Below are positions 16,029 to 24,107 of a stretch of DNA of 64,000 nt, piece by piece (positions within the stretch are counted from its first letter, which is position 1; every line of letters starts with the position of its first letter). The position numbers and the translations under genes were made by a program. Location of the stretch: the NCBI GenBank assembly GCA_050949255.1, contig JBMNFJ010000013.1:1-64000 (forward strand), given 5' to 3'. The notes beneath the pieces were generated by a model, which made no database searches, was not told the origin of the DNA, and saw only the letters and a program-made list of their open reading frames with translations. Source of the DNA: UBA3941 sp002385665 (GTDB lineage Bacteria; Bacillota; Clostridia; Caldicoprobacterales; UBA3941).

Positions 16029-17555
16029 ATGCTATCAATGACCCAAGTTAAGCATATCAGAAAAATGTATTTTGAGGAAGGGAAAAATATCAGCCAGATA
16101 TCCAGAGAAACCGGTCATGATCGTAAAACAGTAAGAGGATATCTTAACAAAGAAGACTGGAACAAAGAGCTGCCAAAAGTGAAAAAGGAAGCTGGATACC
16201 CAAAACTTGAACCATTCAAGGCTGATATTGACAGCTGGCTTATGGCGGATAAGAGGGCCAGACGTAAACAAAGACACACAGCTAAACGGATATATGACAG
16301 GCTCGTTGAGAAGTATAAGGATGACTTTAGCTGCTCCTACAGAACCGTTGCCGGATATGTGGCAGCAAAAAAGAAAGAGATATACGGAAACAAACAAGCC
16401 TATCTGCCATTGGAACATATACCGGGCGAAGCACAGGTAGATTTCGGTGATGCTGATTTTTATGAGAACGGCAAATTACATAGTGGTAAATATATAAATT
16501 TATCATTCCCGCACAGTAATAAGGGGTATATGCAAGTTTTCAAGGGAGAGAACCAGGAATGTCTGTTCGAAGGGTTAAAAACGATATTTGAGCATATAGG
16601 CGGTGTACCAACAAGGATATGGTTTGATAATGCAAGCACCATGGTTACCAAGGTAATGAAAGGCGGGAACCGCAGCCTGACAGATGACTTCCTGCGGTTT
16701 ATGGAGCATTACCGTTTTGAAGCGGTTTTTTGTAATGTGGGCAGCGCGAATGAGAAAGGCAATGTAGAAAACAAAGTAGGATATCACAGGCGAAATATGC
16801 TGGTACCGGTACCGCGGTTTGAAAGCATCAGTGAATTCAATAAAGAACTCTTAATCCGATGTGAAGAAGATGGAAAGAGGAAACATTACCGAAAGGAGGC
16901 AACCATTGAAGAGCTTTACAGGGATGATGCTGCAGCCCTTTTGGAACTGTCTAAAACAGCTTTTGATACAAGCAAATACATAACCATAAAAACAAATGGG
17001 TATGGAAAATTCCTGCTGCACAAAGGCTTACACGAATACTCAACGGCGCCTAAATATGCAAACCAGTATGTATTGGTAAAACTGACTGCTTTTAATGTAA
17101 TAGTGCTTGATGAAAGCTATCGTGAGATAGTGTGTCACGAAAGGCTCTATGGTGACCATAAACAGCAAAGTATGCAGTGGCTGCCCTACCTTACCCAATT
17201 GTCCCGGCGTCCAGGGGCATTAAAGTATACAGGCATATACCAGATGCTGCCACAGCCTGTTAAAGAATATATGGATGATTTAAGCAAACAAGATAAGGGA
17301 AAGGTTTTAAGAGCTATTGCCGCTCTGACACGTAAGAGCAGCTTTGAAAAGGCGGTCGAAACTGTCAGTATCGCACTATCCTATGGCGCCACCGATGTGG
17401 ACAGCCTGGTAAATTTACACAGCCGGCTTCACGAAAAAGCATTGCAGCTTGAACCGGTGCGCTTGCCGGAACACATACCACAGCTAAAAAGATACGAGCC
17501 CAAACTTGCAGCCTACGACAACTGTCTGGGAAAGGCAGGTGGTAAAAGATGCTGA
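16029..17555 (+). CDS. istA: IS21-family transposase IstA
   Basis: A 508-aa DDE transposase. It has an N-terminal helix-turn-helix (GKNISQISRETGHDRKTVRGYL), a catalytic core beginning with EAQVDFGD (about 139), IWFDNAS (about 197) and GNVENKVGYHRRN (about 241-253), and a C-terminal region rich in basic residues. ATG 16029 has GGGAGG 7 nt upstream; ATG 16038, 9 nt after GGAGG, is an equally good start. The istB frame begins 7 nt before its stop. Confidence 0.95.
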   Translation: MLSMTQVKHIRKMYFEEGKNISQISRETGHDRKTVRGYLNKEDWNKELPKVKKEAGYPKLEPFKADIDSWLMADKRARRKQRHTAKRIYDRLVEKYKDDFSCSYRTVAGYVAAKKKEIYGNKQAYLPLEHIPGEAQVDFGDADFYENGKLHSGKYINLSFPHSNKGYMQVFKGENQECLFEGLKTIFEHIGGVPTRIWFDNASTMVTKVMKGGNRSLTDDFLRFMEHYRFEAVFCNVGSANEKGNVENKVGYHRRNMLVPVPRFESISEFNKELLIRCEEDGKRKHYRKEATIEELYRDDAAALLELSKTAFDTSKYITIKTNGYGKFLLHKGLHEYSTAPKYANQYVLVKLTAFNVIVLDESYREIVCHERLYGDHKQQSMQWLPYLTQLSRRPGALKYTGIYQMLPQPVKEYMDDLSKQDKGKVLRAIAALTRKSSFEKAVETVSIALSYGATDVDSLVNLHSRLHEKALQLEPVRLPEHIPQLKRYEPKLAAYDNCLGKAGGKRC

Positions 17556-18274
17556 CATCTGAAATTGCTGCTTGCTGTAAAAGGCTTCGTCTAAACCGGA
17601 ACATCGCAGAAATGTCGGGCCAAATACAGGCGGACAGTCATCAGGAATATCTGCTTAAACTCCTTCAAGCGGAAATATCTCACCGTGAAAAATTAAGAAG
17701 AGATAAACTGATAAAGAAAGCTGGTTTTTATACCATAAAGACCTTTGAGAGCTTTAGGTTTGATGAGGTAACGCTGCCTGGTGATATCACTCCGGAATAT
17801 CTCAAAGAATGTGAGTTTATTGCAAACAAGACCAATATTATCATGTATGGCAACGTAGGTACCGGAAAGACTCACCTCTCCATCGCCTTAGGTGTAGAGG
17901 CCTGCAAGAAAGGTTTGGAGGTTAGGTTTTTCAGGACATCAGCACTGGTAAACAAGTTGGCGGAGCATAAAAAAGCCGGCACCTTATCCGCTTTTCTAAA
18001 AAAACTCAATAAAGCAGAACTTCTGATCTGTGACGAGTGGGGCTATATTCCTCTCGACCGGGTAGGAGCTCAACTTCTGTTTGATGTGATATCCGAGCGC
18101 TATGAACGCAAATCGGTAATCATCAATACCAACATAGAGTTTTCAAGATGGGTGAATGTCTTCTATGACGAGCAGATGACAGGTGCTATTATTGACCGTA
18201 TACTACACCATTGCCACTTGATTTTATTCCCCGGTCAAAGCAATAGGATGCGTGAATCGGGACTAAATACTTAA
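17549..18274 (+). CDS. istB: IS21-family helper ATPase IstB
   Basis: A 241-aa AAA+ ATPase with Walker A GNVGTGKTHLS (about residue 104-114) and Walker B LLICDEWG (about 155). IstB binds target DNA and stimulates IstA. It overlaps istA by 7 nt and shares its transcript. It is intact, with the family's usual length. Confidence 0.95.
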   Translation: MLTSEIAACCKRLRLNRNIAEMSGQIQADSHQEYLLKLLQAEISHREKLRRDKLIKKAGFYTIKTFESFRFDEVTLPGDITPEYLKECEFIANKTNIIMYGNVGTGKTHLSIALGVEACKKGLEVRFFRTSALVNKLAEHKKAGTLSAFLKKLNKAELLICDEWGYIPLDRVGAQLLFDVISERYERKSVIINTNIEFSRWVNVFYDEQMTGAIIDRILHHCHLILFPGQSNRMRESGLNT

Positions 18275-18375
18275 GAACTAAAAAGAAATACTTCTGGGGT
18301 TTACACATAAAATTCCCCACCGGTGCCTGAGGAAAATATTTTGCAAATATGAGGAATTTTCACTTGCAAAAAACA

Positions 18376-18383
18376 AAGATTAT
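18376..18383 (+). repeat. Right target-site duplication of IS21
   Basis: AAGATTAT, the second copy of the 8-bp duplication at 15866-15873. Confidence 0.88.
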
Positions 18384-18566
18384 AAAAAGCAGGCTACTTT
18401 AACTGTTCCTGAGGTGGCAGAGATTCTAAGGATTGGTCGAAGTAAGGCCTATGAGGCTGTACACCAGAACCTATTCCCTCATATAAGAATAAAGAATGCT
18501 ATTAGGATACCGACACAACCATTTTTTGAGTGGCTTAACTCCTCACATGAGGAGAGAGTCTCATAA
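18376..18566 (+). pseudogene. Excisionase (xis) gene, 3' fragment downstream of IS21
   Basis: From 18384 the frame reads KKQATLTVPEVAEILRIG, then RSKAYEAV and a short basic tail to the stop at 18566. This is an excisionase-type helix-turn-helix with the wing segment IKNAIRIPTQPFFEWL. Joined to the 15850-15873 fragment it gives a continuous 68-aa protein. The integrase gene follows 68 nt later, the usual xis-int order. With the IS in place the gene cannot make the full protein. Confidence 0.85.
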
Positions 18567-18634
18567 AAAGCAAGTGGCTGCGCTTCTTTAACAGAGGCGC
18601 AGTCTTAGAACATCTTGTAAAGGAGGAATTAAAA

Positions 18635-19825
18635 TTGAAAAATGAGACTAACAGAGCAACTCCAAAGTATGGAAAACGGGGCAATCCGTTTAAACGTGGT
18701 AAAACCTGGACAATAATATATTACCCAATAGACCCTAAGACGGGGAAAAAGAAGCAAAAGTGGAAAGGTGGCTTTAAAACCAAGAAAGAAGCCCAAGAAG
18801 CATTATACGAGATAAACGCTAAAATTAATTCCAATACTTATATAGAACCAACTAAGATAACTTTAGCGGAATATCTAACTAAATGGTACGACACACATTG
18901 CACGCCACGATTAAGCAGCAATACACTAAGAGGTTATAGGGTCAATATTGAAAATCATATAATTCCAAATATCGGACACATACCTATTCAACAACTCTCT
19001 AGAGGACAAATTCAAAAGTTTTATTTCGATTTATACGAAGGCTATAATAATAGCAATGATAAAAATAATACTACAAAGTTGTCAGCCAGGTCTATTCTAT
19101 ATATTCATCGAGTATTGAATAAAGCACTAAAAGATGCTGTCAGAGATGGTATTCTAATAAGAAATCCGGCAGAAGGCGTATCAAGGCCTACTGTGAGGAA
19201 ATACCAAAACAATATTTATGATGCTAATATGCTGAAAATACTATTAGAAGCCGCAAATGGAACAGATTTGTATATACCTGTAACTTTAGGGGTTTCTTTA
19301 GGGTTAAGGCGTGGCGAGGTTTTGGGACTTCAGTGGAAGAATATTAATTTTAATACTGGAAAAGTAGAGATAAGACAGCAGGCAAGTTATAATGAGCAGA
19401 AAAAGATTGTTGAGTTAACTACCTTGAAAACAGAAAACAGTATAAGGACACTCCCTATGCCCAAGGGTTTAGTGGAATTATTGCTTGAACATAAAGAGAA
19501 ACAAGAGAAAATTAAAAAAATGATAGAGTCGGACTATATCGATAATGACCTTGTCTGCTGCCATAATGATGGAACCCCATTAAACCCGAAGAATTTTAGC
19601 AAGAAGTTCAGAAAATTATTGGAGAAAAACAATTTTCCTATAATTAGGTTTCATGATTTACGCCACAGTTATGCCACATTAATGCTAGAGTCAAATGTAG
19701 ATTTAAAGGTGACCTCTGCGATGCTAGGGCATAGTTCTGTAACTATTACCGCTGACATATATCAAGATGCATTGGAAAGAAAGGAACAGGCCTCTGATGC
19801 TGTACAGACAAACCTATTTGAATAA
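18635..19825 (+). CDS. int: Tyrosine integrase of the tRNA-Ser island
   Basis: A 396-aa phage/ICE-type tyrosine recombinase. It has an N-terminal arm-binding domain (GKTWTIIYYPID ... GFKTKKEAQEAL), a SAM-like core-binding domain (about 75-175) and a catalytic domain with RRGEVLGLQW (Arg), HDLRHSYATLM (His and Arg), LGHSSVT (His) and the nucleophile Tyr in ITADIYQD. TTG 18635 follows AAAGGAGG, so a weak start is paired with a strong RBS. It lies about 170 bp from the 3' end of tRNA-Ser, the typical position for an integrase that uses the tRNA as attB. Confidence 0.95.
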   Translation: MKNETNRATPKYGKRGNPFKRGKTWTIIYYPIDPKTGKKKQKWKGGFKTKKEAQEALYEINAKINSNTYIEPTKITLAEYLTKWYDTHCTPRLSSNTLRGYRVNIENHIIPNIGHIPIQQLSRGQIQKFYFDLYEGYNNSNDKNNTTKLSARSILYIHRVLNKALKDAVRDGILIRNPAEGVSRPTVRKYQNNIYDANMLKILLEAANGTDLYIPVTLGVSLGLRRGEVLGLQWKNINFNTGKVEIRQQASYNEQKKIVELTTLKTENSIRTLPMPKGLVELLLEHKEKQEKIKKMIESDYIDNDLVCCHNDGTPLNPKNFSKKFRKLLEKNNFPIIRFHDLRHSYATLMLESNVDLKVTSAMLGHSSVTITADIYQDALERKEQASDAVQTNLFE

Positions 19826-19905
19826 ATGATAAAGAAATTTTGGGTTGAGATTGGCAACAAAACTTTTCAGTTTATCCTTTTCTATTCTGTTCTGTCTTAA
19901 ATCAT

Positions 19906-19942
19906 TTTTTAGCAAATTTTTAGCAAATAGACTTTTTAGCAG
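19906..19942 (+). repeat. Three short direct repeats near the island end
   Basis: TTTTTAGCAAA occurs at 19906-19916 and 19917-19927, and TTTTTAGCAG at 19933-19942. The position between int and the attachment site suggests arm-type integrase sites. This is inferred. Confidence 0.5.
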
Positions 19943-19954
19943 AAAAATTAGCAT

Positions 19955-19987
19955 GTAAAAAGGGTTTGCAAATTTTTGCAAACCCTT
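19955..19987 (-). terminator. Terminator of tRNA-Ser (minus strand)
   Basis: A 12-bp perfect stem AAGGGTTTGCAA / TTGCAAACCCTT (19960-19987) is followed, on the minus strand, by TTTTA. It lies just past the tRNA 3' end. If the island inserted at the tRNA 3' end, the hairpin was brought in with it. Confidence 0.75.
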
Positions 19988-19992
19988 GCCTC

Positions 19993-20085
19993 TGGCGGAG
20001 AGAGAGGGATTCGAACCCTCGTTACGCTTTTCGGCGTAAACACGATTTCCAGTCGTGCACCTTCGGCCATCTCGGTCATCTCTCC
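19993..20085 (-). tRNA. tRNA-Ser(GGA), island attachment gene
   Basis: On the minus strand the sequence starts GGAGAGATGACCGAG and ends TCTCTCCGCCA with an encoded CCA. The anticodon loop contains GGA (CGACT-GGA-AATCG), the T arm has GGTTCGAATCC, and there is a long variable arm as expected for serine. The 3' end points at the integrase, so the gene is intact and its end is the probable crossover site. A second copy of the 3' end (the other att) was not seen in the window. Confidence 0.95.
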
Positions 20086-20120
20086 ATGCTAAGCTATACC
20101 AGATAATTGTAATCCAGTAT

Positions 20121-20149
20121 AGCATTATATATAAAACTTAGTGTGTCAA
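20121..20149 (-). promoter_or_regulatory. Promoter of tRNA-Ser
   Basis: On the minus strand a consensus TTGACA (20144-20149) is followed by a TATATAATGCT stretch that offers a -10 hexamer at 16-17 nt spacing (20121-20127). Confidence 0.6.
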
Positions 20150-20287
20150 TAGAACGAATACCATTCTACTATATTTTATGACGGTTGTCAATATAACGAC
20201 TTACTTGAGTTTCCGCAGATTTATCCATACCACCTGATTTTAGAGAGACTAGTTATCCACAACTTTATAAAAATGCTTAAAATATAA

Positions 20288-20361
20288 GGAATCTTCCCCT
20301 CTTTTGATGTAAAATAAAGTTGATAAAAAAAATTCTACTAAACAAAAAAGAGGAGGATTCC
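20288..20361 (+). promoter_or_regulatory. RBS-hiding hairpin of the IS4 transposase
   Basis: GGAATCTTCCCCTCTTTT (20288-20305) pairs with AAAAGAGGAGGATTCC (20346-20361) with a two-base bulge. The right arm contains AGGAGG (20351-20356), the ribosome site of ATG 20364. Confidence 0.65.
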
Positions 20362-20363
20362 CT

Positions 20364-21617
20364 ATGTCCTATTTTACATCAAAAATCTATTCTTTGAAAC
20401 GAGATATATTAAATTTTACAAATAAAGTTTCTCGAAAGCTTTCCAAACCAGATCGTAAGTTTACAGCTGATATAACTTATGGAATGCTTGCTTCCGGCAG
20501 CTGTCTGCTTACAGATGTCGCAGACAATCTTCATGAGGATTCAAAAAAGGTAAACATTGTTGACCGTTTATCCAAGCACCTTAATCAGGGCATCCCAAAG
20601 GACGCTTTATCTTCCTATCTCAGCCTGATCCGTAAATGGGTTCCGAAGGAACCTGTCATCCATATCGATGATAGTGATGTTGTCAAGCCCGGCGGTTATA
20701 AATTTGAATCCCTTGGCATTGTACGGGACGGTTCCGAAAGTACTAAGAATAAGAACGTATATAAAAAAGGCTACCACGTGACGGAAGCCACCGTCCTTAC
20801 CAAAAGTGGGCACCCGGTCAGTATTTTTTCTCAAATACATTCTTCAAAGGAAAAGGAATTTACTTCTATTAATGATATTACATTCTCTGCAATGAAACGG
20901 GGTGCAAATCTGTTTGGAAAAGCTACTTTTGTCATGGACAGAGGCTATGACGATAACAAGGTGTTCCTAAAGCTTGATGAAATGGAGCAGGACTATGTTA
21001 TTCGCCTTACTACAAAACGTAAGCTGCTTTTTCATAATAAATGGATCAAGGCAACTGAACTGCGTGATCGCCGCAAGGGAAAAATTAAAACCCCAGTTTT
21101 TTATAAAGGACAGCAGCATAATGCATACCTTTCCCACGTCAAAGTACAGATTACGGCTTCCAGAAAGGATATTTACCTTGTGTTGGTTTACGGCATTACG
21201 GAACATCCTATGATGCTTGCTACGAATAAAGAAATTCGTTGCAAAGAAGATGTCATCCGGGTGGCAAGGCTATACTTATCCAGGTGGCGTATTGAAGAAT
21301 ATTTCCGCTGTAAAAAGCAGATGTTCCAGTTTGAAAACTTCCGAGTAAGGAAACTTGTCGCCATTAATGCACTGAATTTTTACATAACCCTATGCATGGC
21401 ATTCCTGGCTCATATATCCATGAAGCCAGAAACAAATGCCATGAAGGTTTCTATTATACAACAGGCGAACCCGATAAAAGAAAAGGTTCATTTCTGCTAT
21501 TACCGACTGGCGAAAGGTATCTCAGGCATACTCATCCATGCAAAAGCAGGCGTCAGGCTCTGGTTCAGGACAAGACGTCCCGCATACCGTCAACTTTGCT
21601 TTAAGCTGGTCGTCTGA
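20364..21617 (+). CDS. IS4-family transposase
   Basis: A 417-aa DDE transposase. The first Asp lies in IHIDDSDVVKP (about 97), the second in MDRGYDD (about 192), and the Y-(2)-R-(3)-E-(6)-K signature of IS4 enzymes is YLSRWRIEEYFRCKK (about 299-313). The frame is complete, from an AGGAGG site to a stop at 21617, with no interruption, so it may be active. Confidence 0.92.
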   Translation: MSYFTSKIYSLKRDILNFTNKVSRKLSKPDRKFTADITYGMLASGSCLLTDVADNLHEDSKKVNIVDRLSKHLNQGIPKDALSSYLSLIRKWVPKEPVIHIDDSDVVKPGGYKFESLGIVRDGSESTKNKNVYKKGYHVTEATVLTKSGHPVSIFSQIHSSKEKEFTSINDITFSAMKRGANLFGKATFVMDRGYDDNKVFLKLDEMEQDYVIRLTTKRKLLFHNKWIKATELRDRRKGKIKTPVFYKGQQHNAYLSHVKVQITASRKDIYLVLVYGITEHPMMLATNKEIRCKEDVIRVARLYLSRWRIEEYFRCKKQMFQFENFRVRKLVAINALNFYITLCMAFLAHISMKPETNAMKVSIIQQANPIKEKVHFCYYRLAKGISGILIHAKAGVRLWFRTRRPAYRQLCFKLVV

Positions 21618-21755
21618 ATGGATAAAAAACATTCTTCTTAAAAAGTCCGGTTTCAGCGGGGCTTATTAAAGTACGCACAATTGTAAGAGTATCAACGTTT
21701 ATTGCTCGAATAATGATCGAATTGGTACTTCGAACAGATCTTATTCATTTTTTAG

Positions 21756-22772
21756 TTACAGTTTGCGGAAACTCAAGAACGACTTCCTTACTTCTTTGAC
21801 TAACTCATCCTGCAATTCATGTTTACTAGTTTCCATCTCCCTAAGCTTTTGGGCCATAACTAAATCATAAATCTTTCCACCATTTTTCTTATATATGATA
21901 AGCTTAGACATCTTAGCAACACCTATCTGGGACCATCCCTTAGGCCTGCTACTTAGCCTATTTGAGAATACATGACTTACATGGCCTTCGGCGCTACAAC
22001 CAACTATCTCATCACGCTTTTCAGCCTTTATTTCTATTCCATGCCAGTTATTCAATATATACCGCCTAGCATCCCTAACTGCTTTCTTTTTCGTTTCGGA
22101 ATCAGTTAGCTTAAGTATCTTCTTAAAGACTTCCTTAACCATATCCTTATCTGGCCAATCAAGTGCATCCTTTAGCTCTTGGTAAATGTCTTCATCATTT
22201 AGGTGCGCAGTTGCCGTTATCATATATTTCTTAAGGTGATAATTATCAAGAACAAACTTACTTTTAGGGATCCAATCAAGCCCGGTTTTAATCCAGGATG
22301 CTCCATCACCAGAGAGGTATATGGTTTCAATTGAATCCAGGTTGTACTGCTTATCTATATATTCCATGACCTCGAGCCAGAGATCCTCACTCTCTTTATA
22401 CATACCACCAAAGTATTTAATATTCTTAAGTCTGGTCCTTGTTTTACTGCTTCTTTCAGGGTCTATTCCTTCATGTACATAAACAAGTTTAGGCATAGCT
22501 GTTTTGCTTTGATTATCTTTTTCATCACCTTTCCTCTGCAGGGAAACATGGTCTTCATCTGCTTCAACGTATAGGATCTTAACATCCCTCTTCTTATCCA
22601 CTTTAAGCTCAGGCTCTATTATCTTTAGGTTATGTATTTTATTCATAACAGCTTGTTTGCTTATTTCGTCTAGATATCCAGCCACCTCTCCACCTTTCCT
22701 ATAGGTGCTGTCTATGGCTTCATCCACCACATTAATAACCACATCCGCACTCACCCTATCGTGAGGCTTCAA
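21756..22772 (-). pseudogene. ISLre2-family transposase remnant, truncated at both ends
   Basis: The minus-strand frame encodes 338 aa, compared with roughly 450-480 for the family. It lacks about the first 100 residues; the frame stays open to 22823 and the part before the TTG start (LSDELVGLKPHDRVS) still looks like transposase. Recognisable parts are YLSGDGASWIKTG, KFVLDNYHLKKY and CSAEGHVSHVFSNRLSSRP. The last residues (FLSFRKL, stop) come from the terminal repeat of the IS4 element. Without that IS the frame would end VRKSLY at a TGA. No intact terminal repeats were found. Confidence 0.82.
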
Positions 22773-22823
22773 ACCAACAAGCTCGTCACTTAGGGAAATA
22801 ATAACCTTCCTTGTTTGATATGA

Positions 22824-22985
22824 TTAGCTGTTATGGAATTAATTTACCTATATATTGCCCCATAATTTAATGCATAGTAGAATAAAACAAGGTATGGTAC
22901 ATATTGTTCTATCGAAACTTATGGATAGTTGATGATAAAACGGGGAATTGTTTAGATATGGAATCTTATATAGGGGGTTCTGGAT
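22824..22985 (+). other. Junction between island debris and backbone
   Basis: No gene and no clear IS end is seen. The backbone hydrolase begins at 22986 behind AGGGGG. Confidence 0.4.
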
Positions 22986-23918
22986 GTGAGTTATAGTAGG
23001 TTCAAGTTTACTGCCATGGACGGAGTTATTATAAACGTACACAAATGGGGGTTGGAGGAAGGACAGGCAATAAAAGGGGTTGTACAGATATCCCATGGTA
23101 TGGCCGAGTGGGCATATCGCTACGATTATTTTGCAAAGGCCTTGAATCGGGAGGGCTACATAGTTTACGCCAACGACCATAGGGGCCACGGGTTAACCGC
23201 CCCCAGTATGGAGGATGTAGGCTATATCTCCGATAATGATGGATTCTTCGATAAGGTAGAGGATATGCGGGAGCTCAACCAACTAATAAGAGAGGAACAC
23301 CCTTCTCTACCGGTAGTATTGTTCGGGCATAGCATGGGCTCATTTTTAAGCCAAAGGTATATACAGCTATATGGGAGTGATCTGGTCGGTGTAATCCTGT
23401 CAGGAAGTAACGGAAAACAAGGGCCTATTATAAACTTAGGTATCGCACTGGCTTATCTTGAGATGAAGTTTAAGGGTAGAAGGCACAGGAGCAGACTGTT
23501 GGATAAGCTATCCTTTGGCTCCTATAACAGGGCATTTCCTGACAATCGGACCAAATTTGATTGGCTTTCCAGGGATGAAAAACTGGTGGATAGATATATA
23601 GAGGATCCCTATTGTGGAGGTATATTTACATCTTCCTTCTTTTACGATTTCTTAAGAGGCCTGAAGATGATAACCAGGAGGAAAAATCTGGAGGCAGTTC
23701 CCAAAAACCTACCCATATATATCTTTAGCGGATCTATGGATCCTGTAGGTGGATTTGGAAAGGGCGTTGAAAAACTGAAGGAGATGTATGAAACTCATGG
23801 ATTGAAGGAAGTATCCCTGGTGCTTTATCCCGAGGGCAGGCATGAAATGTTGAACGAGATTAATAGGGATGAGGTTATAGAGGATATAGTCAGGTGGCTA
23901 AATAAAATCCTTATTTGA
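22986..23918 (+). CDS. Alpha/beta hydrolase, lysophospholipase / monoacylglycerol lipase type
   Basis: A 310-aa cytosolic hydrolase of the Hydrolase_4 (serine aminopeptidase S33) group. The nucleophile elbow is FGHSMGSF (Ser about 119), the acid lies in SGSMDPVG (about 252) and the histidine in EGRHEML (about 288). SHGMAEWAYRY (about 33) is the oxyanion-hole segment typical of monoglyceride lipases. The start is GTG 22986 with AGGGGG upstream. Likely substrates are monoacylglycerols or lysophospholipids, by family resemblance only. It is monocistronic, apart from the pump operon that follows. Confidence 0.85.
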   Translation: MSYSRFKFTAMDGVIINVHKWGLEEGQAIKGVVQISHGMAEWAYRYDYFAKALNREGYIVYANDHRGHGLTAPSMEDVGYISDNDGFFDKVEDMRELNQLIREEHPSLPVVLFGHSMGSFLSQRYIQLYGSDLVGVILSGSNGKQGPIINLGIALAYLEMKFKGRRHRSRLLDKLSFGSYNRAFPDNRTKFDWLSRDEKLVDRYIEDPYCGGIFTSSFFYDFLRGLKMITRRKNLEAVPKNLPIYIFSGSMDPVGGFGKGVEKLKEMYETHGLKEVSLVLYPEGRHEMLNEINRDEVIEDIVRWLNKILI

Positions 23919-23992
23919 CATTTTGGATGTTACTTCTTATAATATTTGGGGTAGAATAATATCTGTTAAGAAAAACAAATAATGATATTGTT

Positions 23993-24045
23993 ACAAGGCT
24001 TCGGGATAAACTAATGTGTATAAGCATAATATAGTGAAGCCTTTG
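23993..24045 (+). terminator. Long-loop inverted repeat, possible terminator or attenuator
   Basis: ACAAGGCTTC (23993-24002) pairs with GAAGCCTTTGT (24035-24045) with one bulge and is followed by TTTTT. The loop is about 32 nt. It lies after the hydrolase gene and just before the pump operator. Confidence 0.5.
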
Positions 24046-24060
24046 TTTTTGCATATTAGT

Positions 24061-24078
24061 GACCGGCCGGTCGGTCGG
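24061..24078. promoter_or_regulatory. TetR-type operator before the RND pump gene
   Basis: A perfect 12-bp palindrome GACCGGCCGGTC (24061-24072) is extended by GGTCGG. It lies about 35 nt before the pump start, and the TetR-family gene is the next gene after the pump. Autoregulation of the pair is inferred. Confidence 0.7.
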
Positions 24079-24107
24079 AATTGGCTACATAAGTTGGGAG
24101 GAGTTTT

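Larger units (their letters stand above)
15874..18375 (+). mobile_element. IS21-family insertion sequence, complete, inside an excisionase gene
   Basis: The element is 2502 bp and carries istA and istB. Its ends are TGTTTGTTGTAA (left) and, read inward, TGTTTTTTGCAA (right), which match at 10 of 12 positions. It is flanked by an 8-bp direct repeat AAGATTAT (15866-15873 and 18376-18383). Further repeats sit just inside both ends (ATTCCCCAC and TTGCAAAA motifs at 15899-15955 and in 18300-18370), as is usual for transposase binding sites in this family. Confidence 0.92.
20203..21777 (+). mobile_element. IS4-family insertion sequence, complete, inside an ISLre2 remnant
   Basis: A 14-bp perfect terminal repeat CTTGAGTTTCCGCA (20204-20217) has its inverse at 21764-21777. 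It is flanked by the 8-bp direct repeat AACGACTT (20195-20202 and 21778-21785). The length is about 1575 bp. The right end creates the last six codons and stop of the truncated ISLre2 frame. Confidence 0.85.

Noticed and set aside
11191..18375. Composite transposon carrying the toxin-like operon
   Set aside because: The flanking ISs belong to different families (IS256 and IS21), each with its own target duplication.
19960..19987. Palindrome as the integrase core site
   Set aside because: The hairpin is followed by Ts on the tRNA strand and is better explained as the tRNA terminator; the crossover is expected within the tRNA 3' end.
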